NCBI GenBank assembly: GCA_018806985.1
Contig: JADANN010000461.1
Location: 1,984,001-2,048,000, forward strand
DNA from: Angiostrongylus vasorum
Lineage: Eukaryota; Nematoda; Chromadorea; Rhabditida; Metastrongylidae
DNA length: 64,000 bases
Reading direction: 5' to 3'
Under the pieces are notes generated by a model. The model had not been told where the DNA came from, searched no databases, and saw only the letters and a list, made by a program, of their open reading frames with translations. A program made the translations under genes and the position numbers. Of the stretch, positions 53,400-63,659 are shown one piece after another; position 1 is the stretch's first letter; the number at the start of each line of letters is the position of its first letter.

Positions 53400-53815
53400 T
53401 ACCAGGGCTACGAGGACGCCACTGCGACATACACGTGGAATCGACCACATGCCCATGGCCCACCAAGCCTTCCATCCCTCCGGGGTCGCAAAATTGGCAC
53501 CAGACTTGTCTGGGAGGATGGCAACACTGGCTCAATATATCGGCAGGCCGCTGTGTCATTGTAGAAGGCCAGATGTGCATTCAAACCTCCAAATGATGCT
53601 TAATGAAGTCGAATGCATGGCGCATTCCACAGGAATTGATCAACGCCGAGAGCTTTATCCTTTATCCTTTATCATAGGAACCCATATGAAAATAAGTTGA
53701 AATCGAAGCATTGTCAATGATTCCTCCATTATGTCAGAACAGGAAGAAAGATGGAAGAGAAGAATAAAACAATGGACGTTAAGCTCCGCTAAGATTCCTT
53801 TCTGAGTCAAGTCTT
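53400..53815 (+). repeat. Inverted-repeat partner of 49,925-50,345, includes S2 copy h
   Basis: S2 on the plus strand (53,415-53,670) ends in tandem CTTTATC units (TTTATCCTTTATCCTTTATC), a clear short-repeat SINE tail. It is followed by the 140-bp segment shared with 49,925-50,065. The head is partly lost. Confidence 0.8.
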
Positions 53816-53854
53816 CTGCACTAGACCTTTATAGTCTAAGGATATATTGATTAT

Positions 53855-54300
53855 TCATGGCAAATACAACCACAAGGTTGCTGAGATATTTGCAAAACTC
53901 CGGATCGCAGGTGTTTGCGGTGAGAACGAACGCTATTGTCCTTTCCGGGGAGTAACGCGTTCACCATCACTCCATGCGGGTCCTTCGTTTCGCCTGTCTC
54001 TCAGCTAGTTCAATTGATCTGTGCCGTCAGCCGATGTGGGCTTCCCATATCAATCCCGTTGACAGGTGATTGCTGACGGCACAGATCGATAGAACTAGCT
54101 GAGAGACAGGCGAAACGAAGGACCCGCATGTGTGGTGGTGAACGCGTTACTCCCGGAAAGGACGATAGGGCGTTCGTTCCCCCACCGCAAACACCTGCGG
54201 TCCGGAGTTTTGCAAATATCTCAGCAATCTTGTGGTTCTATTTCGCTTAATAACTTGCCATAAAAGGTATAGAAGGCAGAAAATAAGAAGTAAAATATTG
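53855..54300. mobile_element. Foldback repeat family S1, well-preserved copy
   Basis: A minus-strand arm (53,855-54,015), spacer (54,016-54,075, itself partly palindromic: CTGTGCCGTCAGC ... GCTGACGGCACAG) and a plus-strand arm (54,080-54,300). In the plus arm TGTGGTGGTG (54,130-54,140) and GCGTTCGTTCC (54,170-54,180) have tRNA-like A/B-box spacing. The outer tail is AGGCAGAAAATAAGAAGT. Confidence 0.8.
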
Positions 54301-54646
54301 TGAATTCATGGCACAGTTTTATTTTTGACCATCTTTCTTTAGAAACTGTGGAAAAAATGATTTGTGATGTGCTAGGTAATGTAATATTGACCACAGAGGA
54401 ATGCATTTCCACTATGAAAGCTGACGAAAATGGATAGCAATATGTCAACAACTGTCATCTCCACCGCATGAAGTTTCTTTATTTGAACGGTGCTCCACTT
54501 CAGAAGATTGGACTCGATGCGACTATTACCCACATTGCAACCAACGGATGTAAACAATCGAGTAAACTTATTACTGTTGTGAAAAAAGACGAAGTCACGG
54601 AAACGTTAACTGGCTAAAACCTTTATAACAACTTTTCTTGTCACTG

Positions 54647-54730
54647 CTGACTTTCAGAAGAAATAACGCTCCGGTGTCAAGAATTATTCTGTGATAATGA
54701 CACCGGAGCGTTATTTCTTCTAAAAGTCAG
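54647..54730. repeat. Strong 33-bp hairpin
   Basis: 54,647-54,679 and 54,698-54,730 are inverted copies with one mismatch, separated by 18 bases. The arm contains AATAACGCTCCGGTGTCA. On either strand an RNA would form a stable stem-loop of pre-miRNA size. It is followed by AT-rich DNA. The sequence before it (54,585-54,640) resembles the outside of a PLE terminal repeat (GGAAACGTTAACTGGCTAAAA). Confidence 0.85.
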
Positions 54731-55129
54731 AGTAGAAAGGAAGGAAAAGATGGTGATTCGGGTTCGTATTACTGTGTTGGGCGAAATCAGCACGGTGAAG
54801 CGCAATCATGCTGAGGAGCGCTAAAGACTTCATGTTAGTTTTGTAGTCGAAGAAGATTTTTGTTAAGTGAAACGTTTCTAACAGCTTCGTGTTAGCTTGA
54901 CAGTTGAAGATAATGGAAGAAATCTCTTCAGAGCATCGTTTTTGACTTACTTGTATAGTTGCAGACGTTGCATTACTTCAAATTTTTCAATTTAATGAAC
55001 AATAATGTGTGAGCATTTCTACCACCAAATTTATTAGCAGTTTCAAAGACCACGAATAGAAGTAGAAATCGCGATACAGTTAATACTGAGACCACACGAA
55101 GAACATTAAAAACCACATTCCGAAACCGA

Positions 55130-55405
55130 GTTCCCTTTAACCTCGGCAGGACCAATCAATATCTATTCGTTCTTTGATCAGCTTACACGAAATTGATAAA
55201 TGGTGCTCATTCTTGGGCCAACATTGCGACGGTTTCGTCTTCATCAGAGCCGATGATCCGAGTCGATGGTCCACAGTTGTTCGTGTTCTCGAGGTAGACC
55301 ACCGACTCGGATCACCGGCTCTGATGAAGAAAAACCGTCGAAACGCTAGCCAAAAATAAACGTCATTTGTCAACTTTGTGTAAGCTTATCAAAGAAAGAA
55401 TACAT
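55130..55405. mobile_element. Short foldback with hammerhead-like cores, separate lineage
   Basis: The left arm (55,155-55,260) and right arm (55,290-55,400) are inverted copies around a small central palindrome (CCGAGTCGATGGTCCAC). The left edge has CCCTTTAACCTCGGCA, similar to the PLE terminus. The right arm reads GGCT, CTGATGA, AGAAAAACCGTC, GAAA, CGCT, AGCC (55,317-55,351): perfect CUGANGA and GAAA boxes and a perfect GGCT/AGCC stem I, but the GTC triplet and stem II are damaged. The left arm has a better stem II (GACG/CGTC) but GCAA in place of GAAA. No TSD is clear. Confidence 0.7.
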
Positions 55406-55504
55406 GTTCACAAAGCGAAATGAAGCCGTAAACTTTCATTGAAGCCGTTGCTTTGTCCAGAAAACACGCGATATTGCTTTGGCGTTTGACGTTTCACGTT
55501 GTGC

Positions 55505-55735
55505 TTAGACGACATATGGAAGTCCAAAACTCTGCAAAATTTGGCTTTGGTAGAAGTTTGAGGAGCTCTTAAGAAACGAATCACTTATGAATATTGGTCG
55601 TTTTTGTATTCCGTACATAACACACAGTTTGAAGCGAAGATTTTTCGTAGTTATCAGCATCATCCACGGATTTGCATAGGAGGAAATGCTGTTGATTAGC
55701 GGGTTTATGTTCCGCATTGCATGCAACTGTACAAC
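55505..55735 (-). CDS. Last exon of a serpentine chemoreceptor-like gene (TM7)
   Basis: 77 codons on the minus strand after a CACTGTCAG acceptor, ending in TAA at 55,505. Core residues are INPLINSISSYANPWMML, then LRFKLCVMYG and a polar tail. Same pattern and same splice phase as 5,863-5,645, with many synonymous and conservative differences. It is consistent with the C-terminal membrane segment and cytoplasmic tail of a nematode chemoreceptor. Candidate TM1 and TM2 exons lie upstream at 59,825-59,563 and 58,811-58,697 on the same strand. A decayed RTE (56,015-57,200) lies between, in what would be intron. Confidence 0.5.
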   Translation of the reverse strand, partial: VVQLHAMRNINPLINSISSYANPWMMLITTKNLRFKLCVMYGIQKRPIFISDSFLKSSSNFYQSQILQSFGLPYVV

Positions 55736-56014
55736 CTGACAGTGGTGATTTTTCAAGTAGAAATTTATTGACTCGCTTTTGTTTTCTATTAGTTCTATTT
55801 TTACGCACAACCTTCTTAGAGGAGAATTGCTCCTTATTACAGCTTTTCTCCATCCATAGGTCCCCGTCATTGGGGAAATCACCACGCTGTTGGTCGCGAA
55901 GCTATGTGGTGGTGCATTTTTAGGGGATTGGCACAGCAAGAAAGGCGAAACACATATTAGGATACCAAGGATACGCTGAAGGCACTGTGAACATGGAAAA
56001 GTTCCATCGAAGGA

Positions 56015-57200
56015 TAACATCTACAATGGTGACTTCAATACCAAGATGACTTCAGGAAGGCTTCGAAAGTGTTTATTGTAGTGATCCTCGGTTTCCAGTG
56101 GAATGAAATAAGTGTGAAACTGGATAGGTTTATTGCAATGAACCAGACCATTCAGGGTAACTCACAACTCTCTTGACCCTTTTTTTCAATGTTGTGTGTT
56201 TTCCAGTGAAAGCATCATAAAAAGATAAACTGTATTAAAAGTCTAGCGAAGGTTTATGCTAACTAATATCGATGTGCTTCAAGGTTTTGCACGGAATCAA
56301 ACTATTGTTTGTGCACAAGACTTTTGTTTCCAAAAACGAGGGAAGACCGTGGGATTTAAGGAACGAAAGCTCAAAATCATAAATTAGGTTTTACTCGCAT
56401 TTCCAAGCAGTTTCTCGAAACGCACCTCTATGGACAACATCGATGATTGGGCATTAACGACAGGCTTCTTCGAGATGTTGAGGTAACCCCGCAAGATGAC
56501 AGGTTGTATAACGGCTTCATTGAAGTGTTGAGGCAACTGCGCGGGTGAAAGTTGCCATGGACCTCCGTAAAGACGAGTGGTAAGGTGCTAACATGAAATC
56601 GCACGGGCCGTAGACAACCTCAAAATCTCATGAATAGAACACAGAGTTACTCGTGCAACAGACAGTCACAAATTTACTTCTGAACTTACAACAGTTCATA
56701 GAAAAACCATTAATGTCTGATCTCAGATGGATACAGATAGCTCAAACAGTAGATATTGTTGAAGAAATCTGCAACTACTTCCGAGACATTGCCGGATACA
56801 TGACAAGAATAACTGCTTAGTGGTGCTGAGATGGAACAATTCCACCGGCTCTCACTTCCAAAGCTCCACATAGCAGAACAGTTCCTACATTATGCACACC
56901 AAATTCCAAAATGGAAGATTTTTAAGTAAAGCAGAAAAGTGTTATTGCAAGGAGAATTTTGAATAACTTCGGAACCAGTCTCTCAGCCTCAGTGACACTT
57001 GTCGTCTATAAACTACTTACTCGAGTCCTCAACTGGATTAACACAACAGTAGGCAGAGATTAGCAGTGAGAAAAAACATGGTTTCGGAAGCAGAATCGAC
57101 AGGTTAGATCGTATCCACACGATAATGAAACTCACTGAGGTATTGCGAAAATACAAAAAGACTTTTTGCGTCCCGTGTTCCAGATATGTGAATGTGAAGT
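56015..57200 (+). mobile_element. Very decayed RTE-type LINE, copy H
   Basis: The plus strand shows a GDFNTKMTSGR endonuclease trace (56,030), FIAMNQTIQGNSQL (56,130), and RT fingers traces VYKLLTRVLNWI (57,010) and HTIMKLTEVLRKYKK (57,115), in the correct order. Identity is low between these points. Clearly older than the other copies. Confidence 0.6.
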
Positions 57201-57698
57201 TTTTTTCTAATATAGCATCTACTTATTGGTAACTTTCGATAGATTTAGCCCACCTCAAACTTTACGAGACGTACAAGATGTGTTATTAATATGCAATGTA
57301 CTGAGCCTAGTACTTTAACACATACCAGATCATTTCTACTTGGATGCATACCTCTTGAACGGTTCACAGAGGTTTTTAGCACAGTTTTTTTTATATCCAA
57401 TCGATAGCCTATCAACGCAAAAAGTTATGTTAGGCGTGGGTACCTCATAAAAATTTTTTCTTTTTCGCTTTGTAATCTACAAAAAACTCTCTCAGACAAG
57501 ATCACCCTGTTGCCAGAGGCTGTTGCTCTTGAAGAGCAAGCAACACAGAGCGCATGCCTAACTAGGCAAAGCCGAAATGCCTCTGCCAAAGTCCTGGAAT
57601 TCAGCAATGAAGAAGAGCTTTTCATTATTAAAGAGCGATAAATTGTCAACAATACTTCTTGAGAGTGGTTTGGTGCTCACAGAGTTAGTCTTGTTACC

Positions 57699-57732
<34 letters not shown>

Positions 57733-58379
57733 TATTTACACATGCACACATTTATTTTTTATTTATTTTATTCTGCTTTGATCCATACTCATGTCTACTG
57801 TGCGGATCCCAAAACCTCTCACATTCAATTCGTTTCCTCCCATCCATTGTCCACGAAGATCTTCCAACTTTACGTGTGGCTTACTACCACTGTCCTAACC
57901 GCCCCTACATGATATCTATGTACTCTGCATATAATTTGACAGTAACGACTCAGACGTTTTGCCTATTCTTCCCTACAGTCAATGTCGACAAAGACTGTTC
58001 AGCGGTCACTCATATGAGAGCAGCTGAAATCTTCATAAATAGTTCTCAATCCTTATCAGAATCAACAATCAATACGTAGAGCTTGCACTTCAAATTAAAG
58101 TAGTCCCAATAAATAATATTCGTGTAGAAAATCGTAGCCATGTACATTTTCTATGACACCCTAATAAAGCACTGTAAATAATACTGTTTACCACAACGAA
58201 AGCATCTAGTGCTGCCCTTTTCAGGGCGTTTATCGGCTTATTTCCAGTAGCTGTGTTCTGTAAATCTCCCTACGCATCTTCTCTACTCTTTCAAATACCA
58301 CCTGTCCATTAGCAAATGAGATGAGAAATCCACAGTGTCGAGGCGCTCTCATTTCCAATGGTATCCAAGAATATATCCA
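57201..58379. other. Spacer with TA array and repeat R5
   Basis: A (TA)n array lies at 57,700-57,730 and R5 at 57,785-57,870 (partner 35,970-36,060). The remainder shows no gene I can support, though missing middle exons of the receptor gene could lie here. Confidence 0.5.
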
Positions 58380-58550
58380 TCTCGGGCTGTGACTGCCTGT
58401 GGTGGTGAAGACCTGGGGCAGACTTTGGTCAGGCTGATCTCGGGATTCCAAGGAACCACAATGGCTTAACCAGTAAATTTCTGAAAAATGGAGACTATGC
58501 TGGGGCCTGCACAACAAGTGAGGACGGGCCATTCAAATATCAAGTAAGTA
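58380..58550 (+). repeat. Dispersed repeat R3, copy e (3' part only)
   Basis: Begins at GGCTGTGACTGCCTGTGG and ends with GGGCCATTCAAATATCAAGTAAGTA, the best match of any R3 copy to the RTE-2 3' end. Confidence 0.75.
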
Positions 58551-58696
58551 AAGCGACAAATCTACAGTCTCAAAACACACCCAAATCCAATGTTATCCAA
58601 GCACGCACGCACTTATTTGCGTTCAACATGCACGTCTGAGTGATCAAGTGAAAGGGAGAGCAGTATGTACCTTGACCATGCATAAAAAAAATTTAC

Positions 58697-58811
58697 TTGA
58701 ACCATGAAGAAGAAAAAGGTGAACGTACTACTTGCTAGTTCTTCTAAAAGATGTGCACAGTAACCCACCACCAGATCACTTATACCGACAAACAGCGTTC
58801 CCACGCTGTAA
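58697..58811 (-). CDS. Possible serpentine receptor exon (TM2-like)
   Basis: A 115-base minus-strand piece between GTTCAAG and a GTAAAT donor. It encodes TLFVGISDLVVGY, a pattern common in TM2 of rhodopsin-like receptors, and a second hydrophobic run. It fits upstream of the TM7 exon at 55,735-55,505. No homologous copy is present in the window, so support is weak. Confidence 0.27.
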
Positions 58812-59562
58812 CTTGAACGACCTAGAGTTTTAATGAGCCGTGAGTAAGGATCGCGTCGTAAATTCTGGACACCATAACAAAGCTCCTTTTCTCATTTTTT
58901 TAACAATAATGACTATAAAATTCTCTTGGGCTATGCACTGATCTCTCTTTAGCTTCCGGTGCATGATTTACTTCCCTTCCTTGTCTACATGCAGCTGCGG
59001 TTATGATGGGTCCTCTCTGAAGTAGGTCCACACTGAAGACTGATGTAGCAACTATTAGTGCAGCGATTCCTTTCTTCACCTAGCCCATCCTACATGAGCT
59101 TTATCACTTTATCAGATAGGACTACACTTACGTCGAACCTCCCGTTGTCGGCAGGTCACTAGCAGTATACATTGAAATTCTGTAGACTTATCGAGCATCG
59201 TATGAATAACTTGCGCCCGTACTTGCGCTTTCTATGTGCAGTATAGTGCAGGAGAACGACTCTGTTTCTAAACGACATTATCCCAAATACTAGCCGTAAT
59301 AACCTCCATGTTTTGGACAGTGACGCTAGATTTGTGGGTACACACTAGATCAAATGTGGTCAAAGATACTGAGCTTGTGAGGAATACACACTACTGACTT
59401 CACTTTCATTCTCTATTTTTTGATGCACTTTTGTCAGGGTCTACAACAAAAAACACAAGAGACTTCATATTATCCTACACATCCCCAATTTTCTTATTGT
59501 CCTTGTCGATGAGAAGTCGCTTGAGACAGAAGTTGAGGCCGGAGTGAGTTGAAATGACTCAC

Positions 59563-59825
59563 GGCCACAATGTGCTTTTTTTGACTACCAAAACCAAACA
59601 AAAAACGACAAATGAAAAGAGCATTATGAGCGGAAAAGTCGACGATGTCAAGATAAAAGTGAGTGAAAAGAAGAAAAAAGGGGGACAAAAAAAAACGATG
59701 GAGGAAGTATAGGGATGACAATATTCCCATAGGGGGTTCACTTTTATTTTCGAATGTTCTAGGATATTCTTGAAGGGTGGTGAAGCAATGAGTCCTTTCT
59801 CACTAAAAATTGGAGAAGATGCCAC
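59563..59825 (-). CDS. Possible serpentine receptor first exon (TM1-like)
   Basis: Minus-strand frame ending at a strong GTGAGT donor (59,562-59,557). The last ~35 codons form one hydrophobic helix followed by basic residues (LIMLFSFVVFCLVLVVKK), a typical TM1 plus first cytoplasmic loop. An ATG is present at 59,825, but the 5' half is low-complexity phenylalanine-rich and may be accidental. Confidence 0.27.
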
Positions 59826-60265
59826 CAGTTCATTTTAGTTGTTAACATATGGACGTGATACAACCGCTGATGTCAACTTCCAATTCATACGTACCCCGAA
59901 GACAGTAACATTTTTTCAACAACCATGTCTCATTCTATTATGAACTCGAACAACTGGAAAAAAAATCTGTCGCATTTCAAAGGTCTTCGCCAACAATGTA
60001 CAAATTGTGTTACTTTGCGACACCAAAAACCTCTTCTACTTTGATTCAATTAAAGTCAAAGTAAAAGTTAAAGTTCAGAAAAAATCACTCTTTCTTAAAG
60101 CGGTAAAAAAGACTCTTTCACAGTGACATGCTCCTATCATCACCCTTCCTTCTACGCATTCTATAACTCTGACTGACCTTCCATTCTGCCTAGATAGTGA
60201 GCAGATTTATGACAAGAAGAATCGTGAAGTCGAAACCATACAATTACTATGTATTACGTATAATT
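59826..60265. other. No recognisable gene or repeat
   Basis: AT-rich spacer before RTE copy E. Confidence 0.5.
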
Positions 60266-60670
60266 CCCACGGATCTCGCAAGGAACCTCGACCCGGTTAG
60301 ACGCGAGGGCACGTGGCTCGTCCCCATACGGCGGATAGGGGGTTAATCGCGGACCAAAAGCGACCTTTGCTTCCCTGAGAGGCAGATGGATCCAGGGGAT
60401 GGCCTTCCTGTTTTTGCAGCGCCGATTTGACACATACTTTCTGTACTTACGAGGCCAATTTATGCACGCGTGTGTGGGTGCGTTCAAGTTTGTGCGGATT
60501 GTATTCTACGAGTCAATTCGGCCAAAAGCGGGCAATCAAGTAAGAAGGAACTAGAGAGAAGGCGGTTAGGAGTGGTACAAAATATATAAGCTCCCTCGTT
60601 CACTTTGGGAGAGACTGGTTTACCCGTGAGTACGCGCGGCCCCCCACGTTCAGAGCTCAGCGAGTTATAA

Positions 60671-61291
60671 GTGGGTATCAAAAAGCTAAACACAGTAAAA
60701 GAAATGGGCCTCATCCCCCTGACTCCGAAAGAGCCCCCCAATTCGGCAGCATTGGGTAGGACGAGTACGGAGATGATACTAAAATCTCAGGGTCATTTTA
60801 AGCTGCCCAAATCGCAAAGAACTAAGGTAACGATCTGTACCTACAATGCACGCACACTTGCATCCGAGTCTTGGACAGAAGACTTAATCATGCAAGTAGG
60901 AAGGTCAAGGTACAACGTCATCGGCCTGGCCGAGACGAGACGACGCCACCCATTCAACGCCGTCTATGACACCGGAGAAGAACTGTTCCTCGGAACATGC
61001 GACATTAGAAGAGTCGGTGGTGTCGGCGTTCTCGTTAACACGAGTTTGTCCATGAACATCGTTTCATTCGAACAGCTTACAACCCGGATCGGACGTTTAC
61101 GATTAAAAAGATGTAGATCAATACCGACTCTAACAATGTTCGTTGTTTACGCGCCGACATCAAATTATGACAAAGAGGAAGTCGAAGCGTTCTATATGGA
61201 CTTGGAGAAGTTCTACAGAGAAGACCATACATTCTTCAAAGGTCATCATTGGAGATTTCAATGCCAAGACTGGAGCAAGAAGAACGTCTGA
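60671..61291 (+). pseudogene. RTE endonuclease domain, copy E
   Basis: 206 codons with CTYNARTLAS (active-site Asn), LAETRRR (Glu), VYAPTSNY, and a frame slip immediately before the GDFNA motif, which continues in the next frame (GDFNAKTGARR near 61,255). All catalytic residues are present across the two frames, and a single indel separates them. Confidence 0.8.
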
Positions 61292-61713
61292 AGAACGTCA
61301 CATTGGGACCCACGGATTAGAATGGAACGAACAGGGTGAGCGGCTGTCTGAGTTTATCATGGCGACCAAGACCATTCATGGTAACTCGCAATTCCAGAAG
61401 CGCCACCCTCAACGCTGGACGTGGGAGTCTTCCAATGGAGAGTGCCATAATGAAATAGACCACAGCATAGTAAAAAGAAGGTTTTGCCTAACCGATGTCG
61501 CTGTTGCTCCAAAAATTCTACACGGGATCAGACCACCGCCTCCTTCGTACAAGACTCTATTTCTCGCAAGAAGAAAAAAAAGCCGCAAAATTCAAAAAAC
61601 CGAAGTTCCACAACCACCGTAAACTGGGACTTATTCAATTCATTAGTCCCTAGTTGGGAAGACGCCGTTATCGATAACATCGACGAAGAATACGATCGGC
61701 TCATTCAACATCT

Positions 61714-63543
61714 TTACGTTAGCGCTATGAAAGCTGAGAGTAGGAAAGTCACCAAGAGACGTCTGCCTCCAGAAGCACTCGAGCTGATACGCCAGCGTGG
61801 AGTAGCACGAGCTGCGGGCAACCGCGAACTAGCGTCCGAACTTGCAAAACAATGCAGAAAGGCGATGAAAGAAGATCTTAAAGAGAGAAGAGTGGCAGTA
61901 ATGGTCGAAGCTGCAGAGGCTGGGAAAAGCACTTGCAAACCCCACCGAAGCTTTGCCAATTACAGAACCAAGATGATTTCACTCCGACGCCCAGATGGAA
62001 CAGTTACAGCGTCCAGAAAGTGAATGGAGAAAATCATTCACGAATACCACTCAGATCTCTTCGATAGCCACGCCCACCTTCCCTCACATGGAATAAAGGA
62101 GGATGGATATGTTGTACCATCGGTTCTCCCTTCCGAAATCCGACATGCCACTTCGTCGGCGAAACATGGAACAGCACCAGGTTCGGACAAGATAAGATCA
62201 GAACACTTGAAGAATCTTCCGCCAGTCCTCGTAAACACACTGGCTCGGCTCTTCCCACTTTACCAGTCTCAATGCAAGGTCTCTACTCAGTGGAAGACCA
62301 GCAAGACCATGTTATTGTTCAAGAATGGTGACCTACGCGATATCGGCAACTATTGCCCAATCTGCTTGTTGTCTGTCGTCTACATACGTTTCTCTTGAGT
62401 CATCCCTAAACATGATTGACAGAACACTGCACGAAGGACAGCCATGTGAGCAAGCAGGGTTTCAAAAAAGATTTAGTACGATGGACCACATCTACACGAT
62501 AACAAGACTCATTGAAGTATCGCGAGAGTACAAAAAGACTGCTCTGTCCCTCTTTCATCGATTTTCAGAAGACCTTTGGTTCAATTGAGATAGAAGCAGT
62601 AATGGAAGCTCTTGATGGTCAAGGAGTCCCCTACTAAGTACATAAAGATTTTTCGTGAGCTGTACAAAAAATTTCACAACCAAGATATCACCATTCCACA
62701 ACGACATTAACATTGACGTCAAAAGAGGAGTTAGGAAAGGCGGTACCATCTCGCCAAAATTATTTACCGCCACCCTCCATAACGCCATGCGAACATTGGA
62801 ACGGGATAATATGGAAGTGAAAGTCGATTGTCAACAGTTATACCATCTTCGTTTTGCTTATAACATCGTCCTTATAACACCAAACATTAGCCAAGCGGAA
62901 CGTATGCATGCTGACTTTGATAAAGCTTGTGGAAAGATTGGTTCTCGACAAAATCTCACAAAAACGATGTTCATGAGGAACGGATTGGTTTCGTACGCCC
63001 CATTCACGCTCAACGGAACGATCTCCTATTTCCGAATGTTCCAGTTATGTCTATCTAGGTCGGGAAATCAATATGTTGAACGACTTAGCTCCAGAGCCGA
63101 GCAGAAAGAAACGAGCGGCTTGGGGAACTTTCAAGAGCATCGAGGGTGTAGTGAAGAGCACAAAGAACACCCGACTCTATGCCCAGCTTTTCGACTCAAC
63201 GACACTTCCTGCCCTAACGTATGCGTCAGAAACTTGGTCGCTGCGTAAGCAGGATGAAAGATCACTTAGCGTTACTGAACGCGCAGAAGAAAGGTCGATG
63301 CTAGGAGCATCCTGTTTCACACATGTGAGGGAAGGGATCCAAAGCTCCGACCTGCGCCAACGATCAAAATTCAAAGATGCCGTTCTGTACGCCAAACAGT
63401 CGAAGATAAGGTGGGACGGACACGCAATGCGTATGAATGACAACCGATGGACAAGAGCCGTTAGTGACTGGATTCCTCGGGATGTTAAACACACTGCAGG
63501 AAGACCACCGACTCGATGCTCAGAGTTGTTCTCGAAGAGGTGA
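61714..63543 (+). pseudogene. RTE reverse transcriptase and thumb, copy E
   Basis: Pieces, in order: ESRKVTKRRLPPEALELIRQRGVARA (61,735), YRTKMISLRRPDGTV (61,960), PSVLPSEIRHATSSAKHGTAPGSD (62,120), FKNGDLRDIGNYCPICLLSVVY (62,320), a damaged motif A (FHRFSEDLWFN in place of FIDFQKAFDS), GVRKGGTISPKLF (62,735) and FAYNIVLI (62,855). The thumb follows with TYASETWSLRKQDERSL and DWIPRDVKHTAGRPPTR. The active-site Asp-Asp of motif C is replaced by Tyr-Asn, so the enzyme cannot be catalytic even if the frames were repaired. Confidence 0.82.
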
Positions 63544-63659
63544 GCAGAACCCTCTGGGCTACTCTTGCACGCGACAGGGAAAAATGGAAGATTTACTGGC
63601 GCCCGATCGAGTCACTCGACGATCAACAGGACTATAGGGGACAGGTGATACAGGTCGAT

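Larger units (their letters stand above)
60266..63653 (+). mobile_element. RTE-type LINE, copy E (full span)
   Basis: Leader from CCCACGGATCTCGC (60,266), endonuclease (60,671-61,291), linker (61,320-61,720), RT (61,720-63,250) and thumb to the 3' end GGGGACAGGTGATA near 63,653. It has long open stretches yet carries frameshifts near 61,260, 61,480, 62,400 and 62,560, stops such as that after GVPY near 62,635, and the same FAYN and RKGG changes as copy B. No TSD is visible: the right flank is PLE RT sequence and the left flank is not, so one side has been rearranged. Confidence 0.88.
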
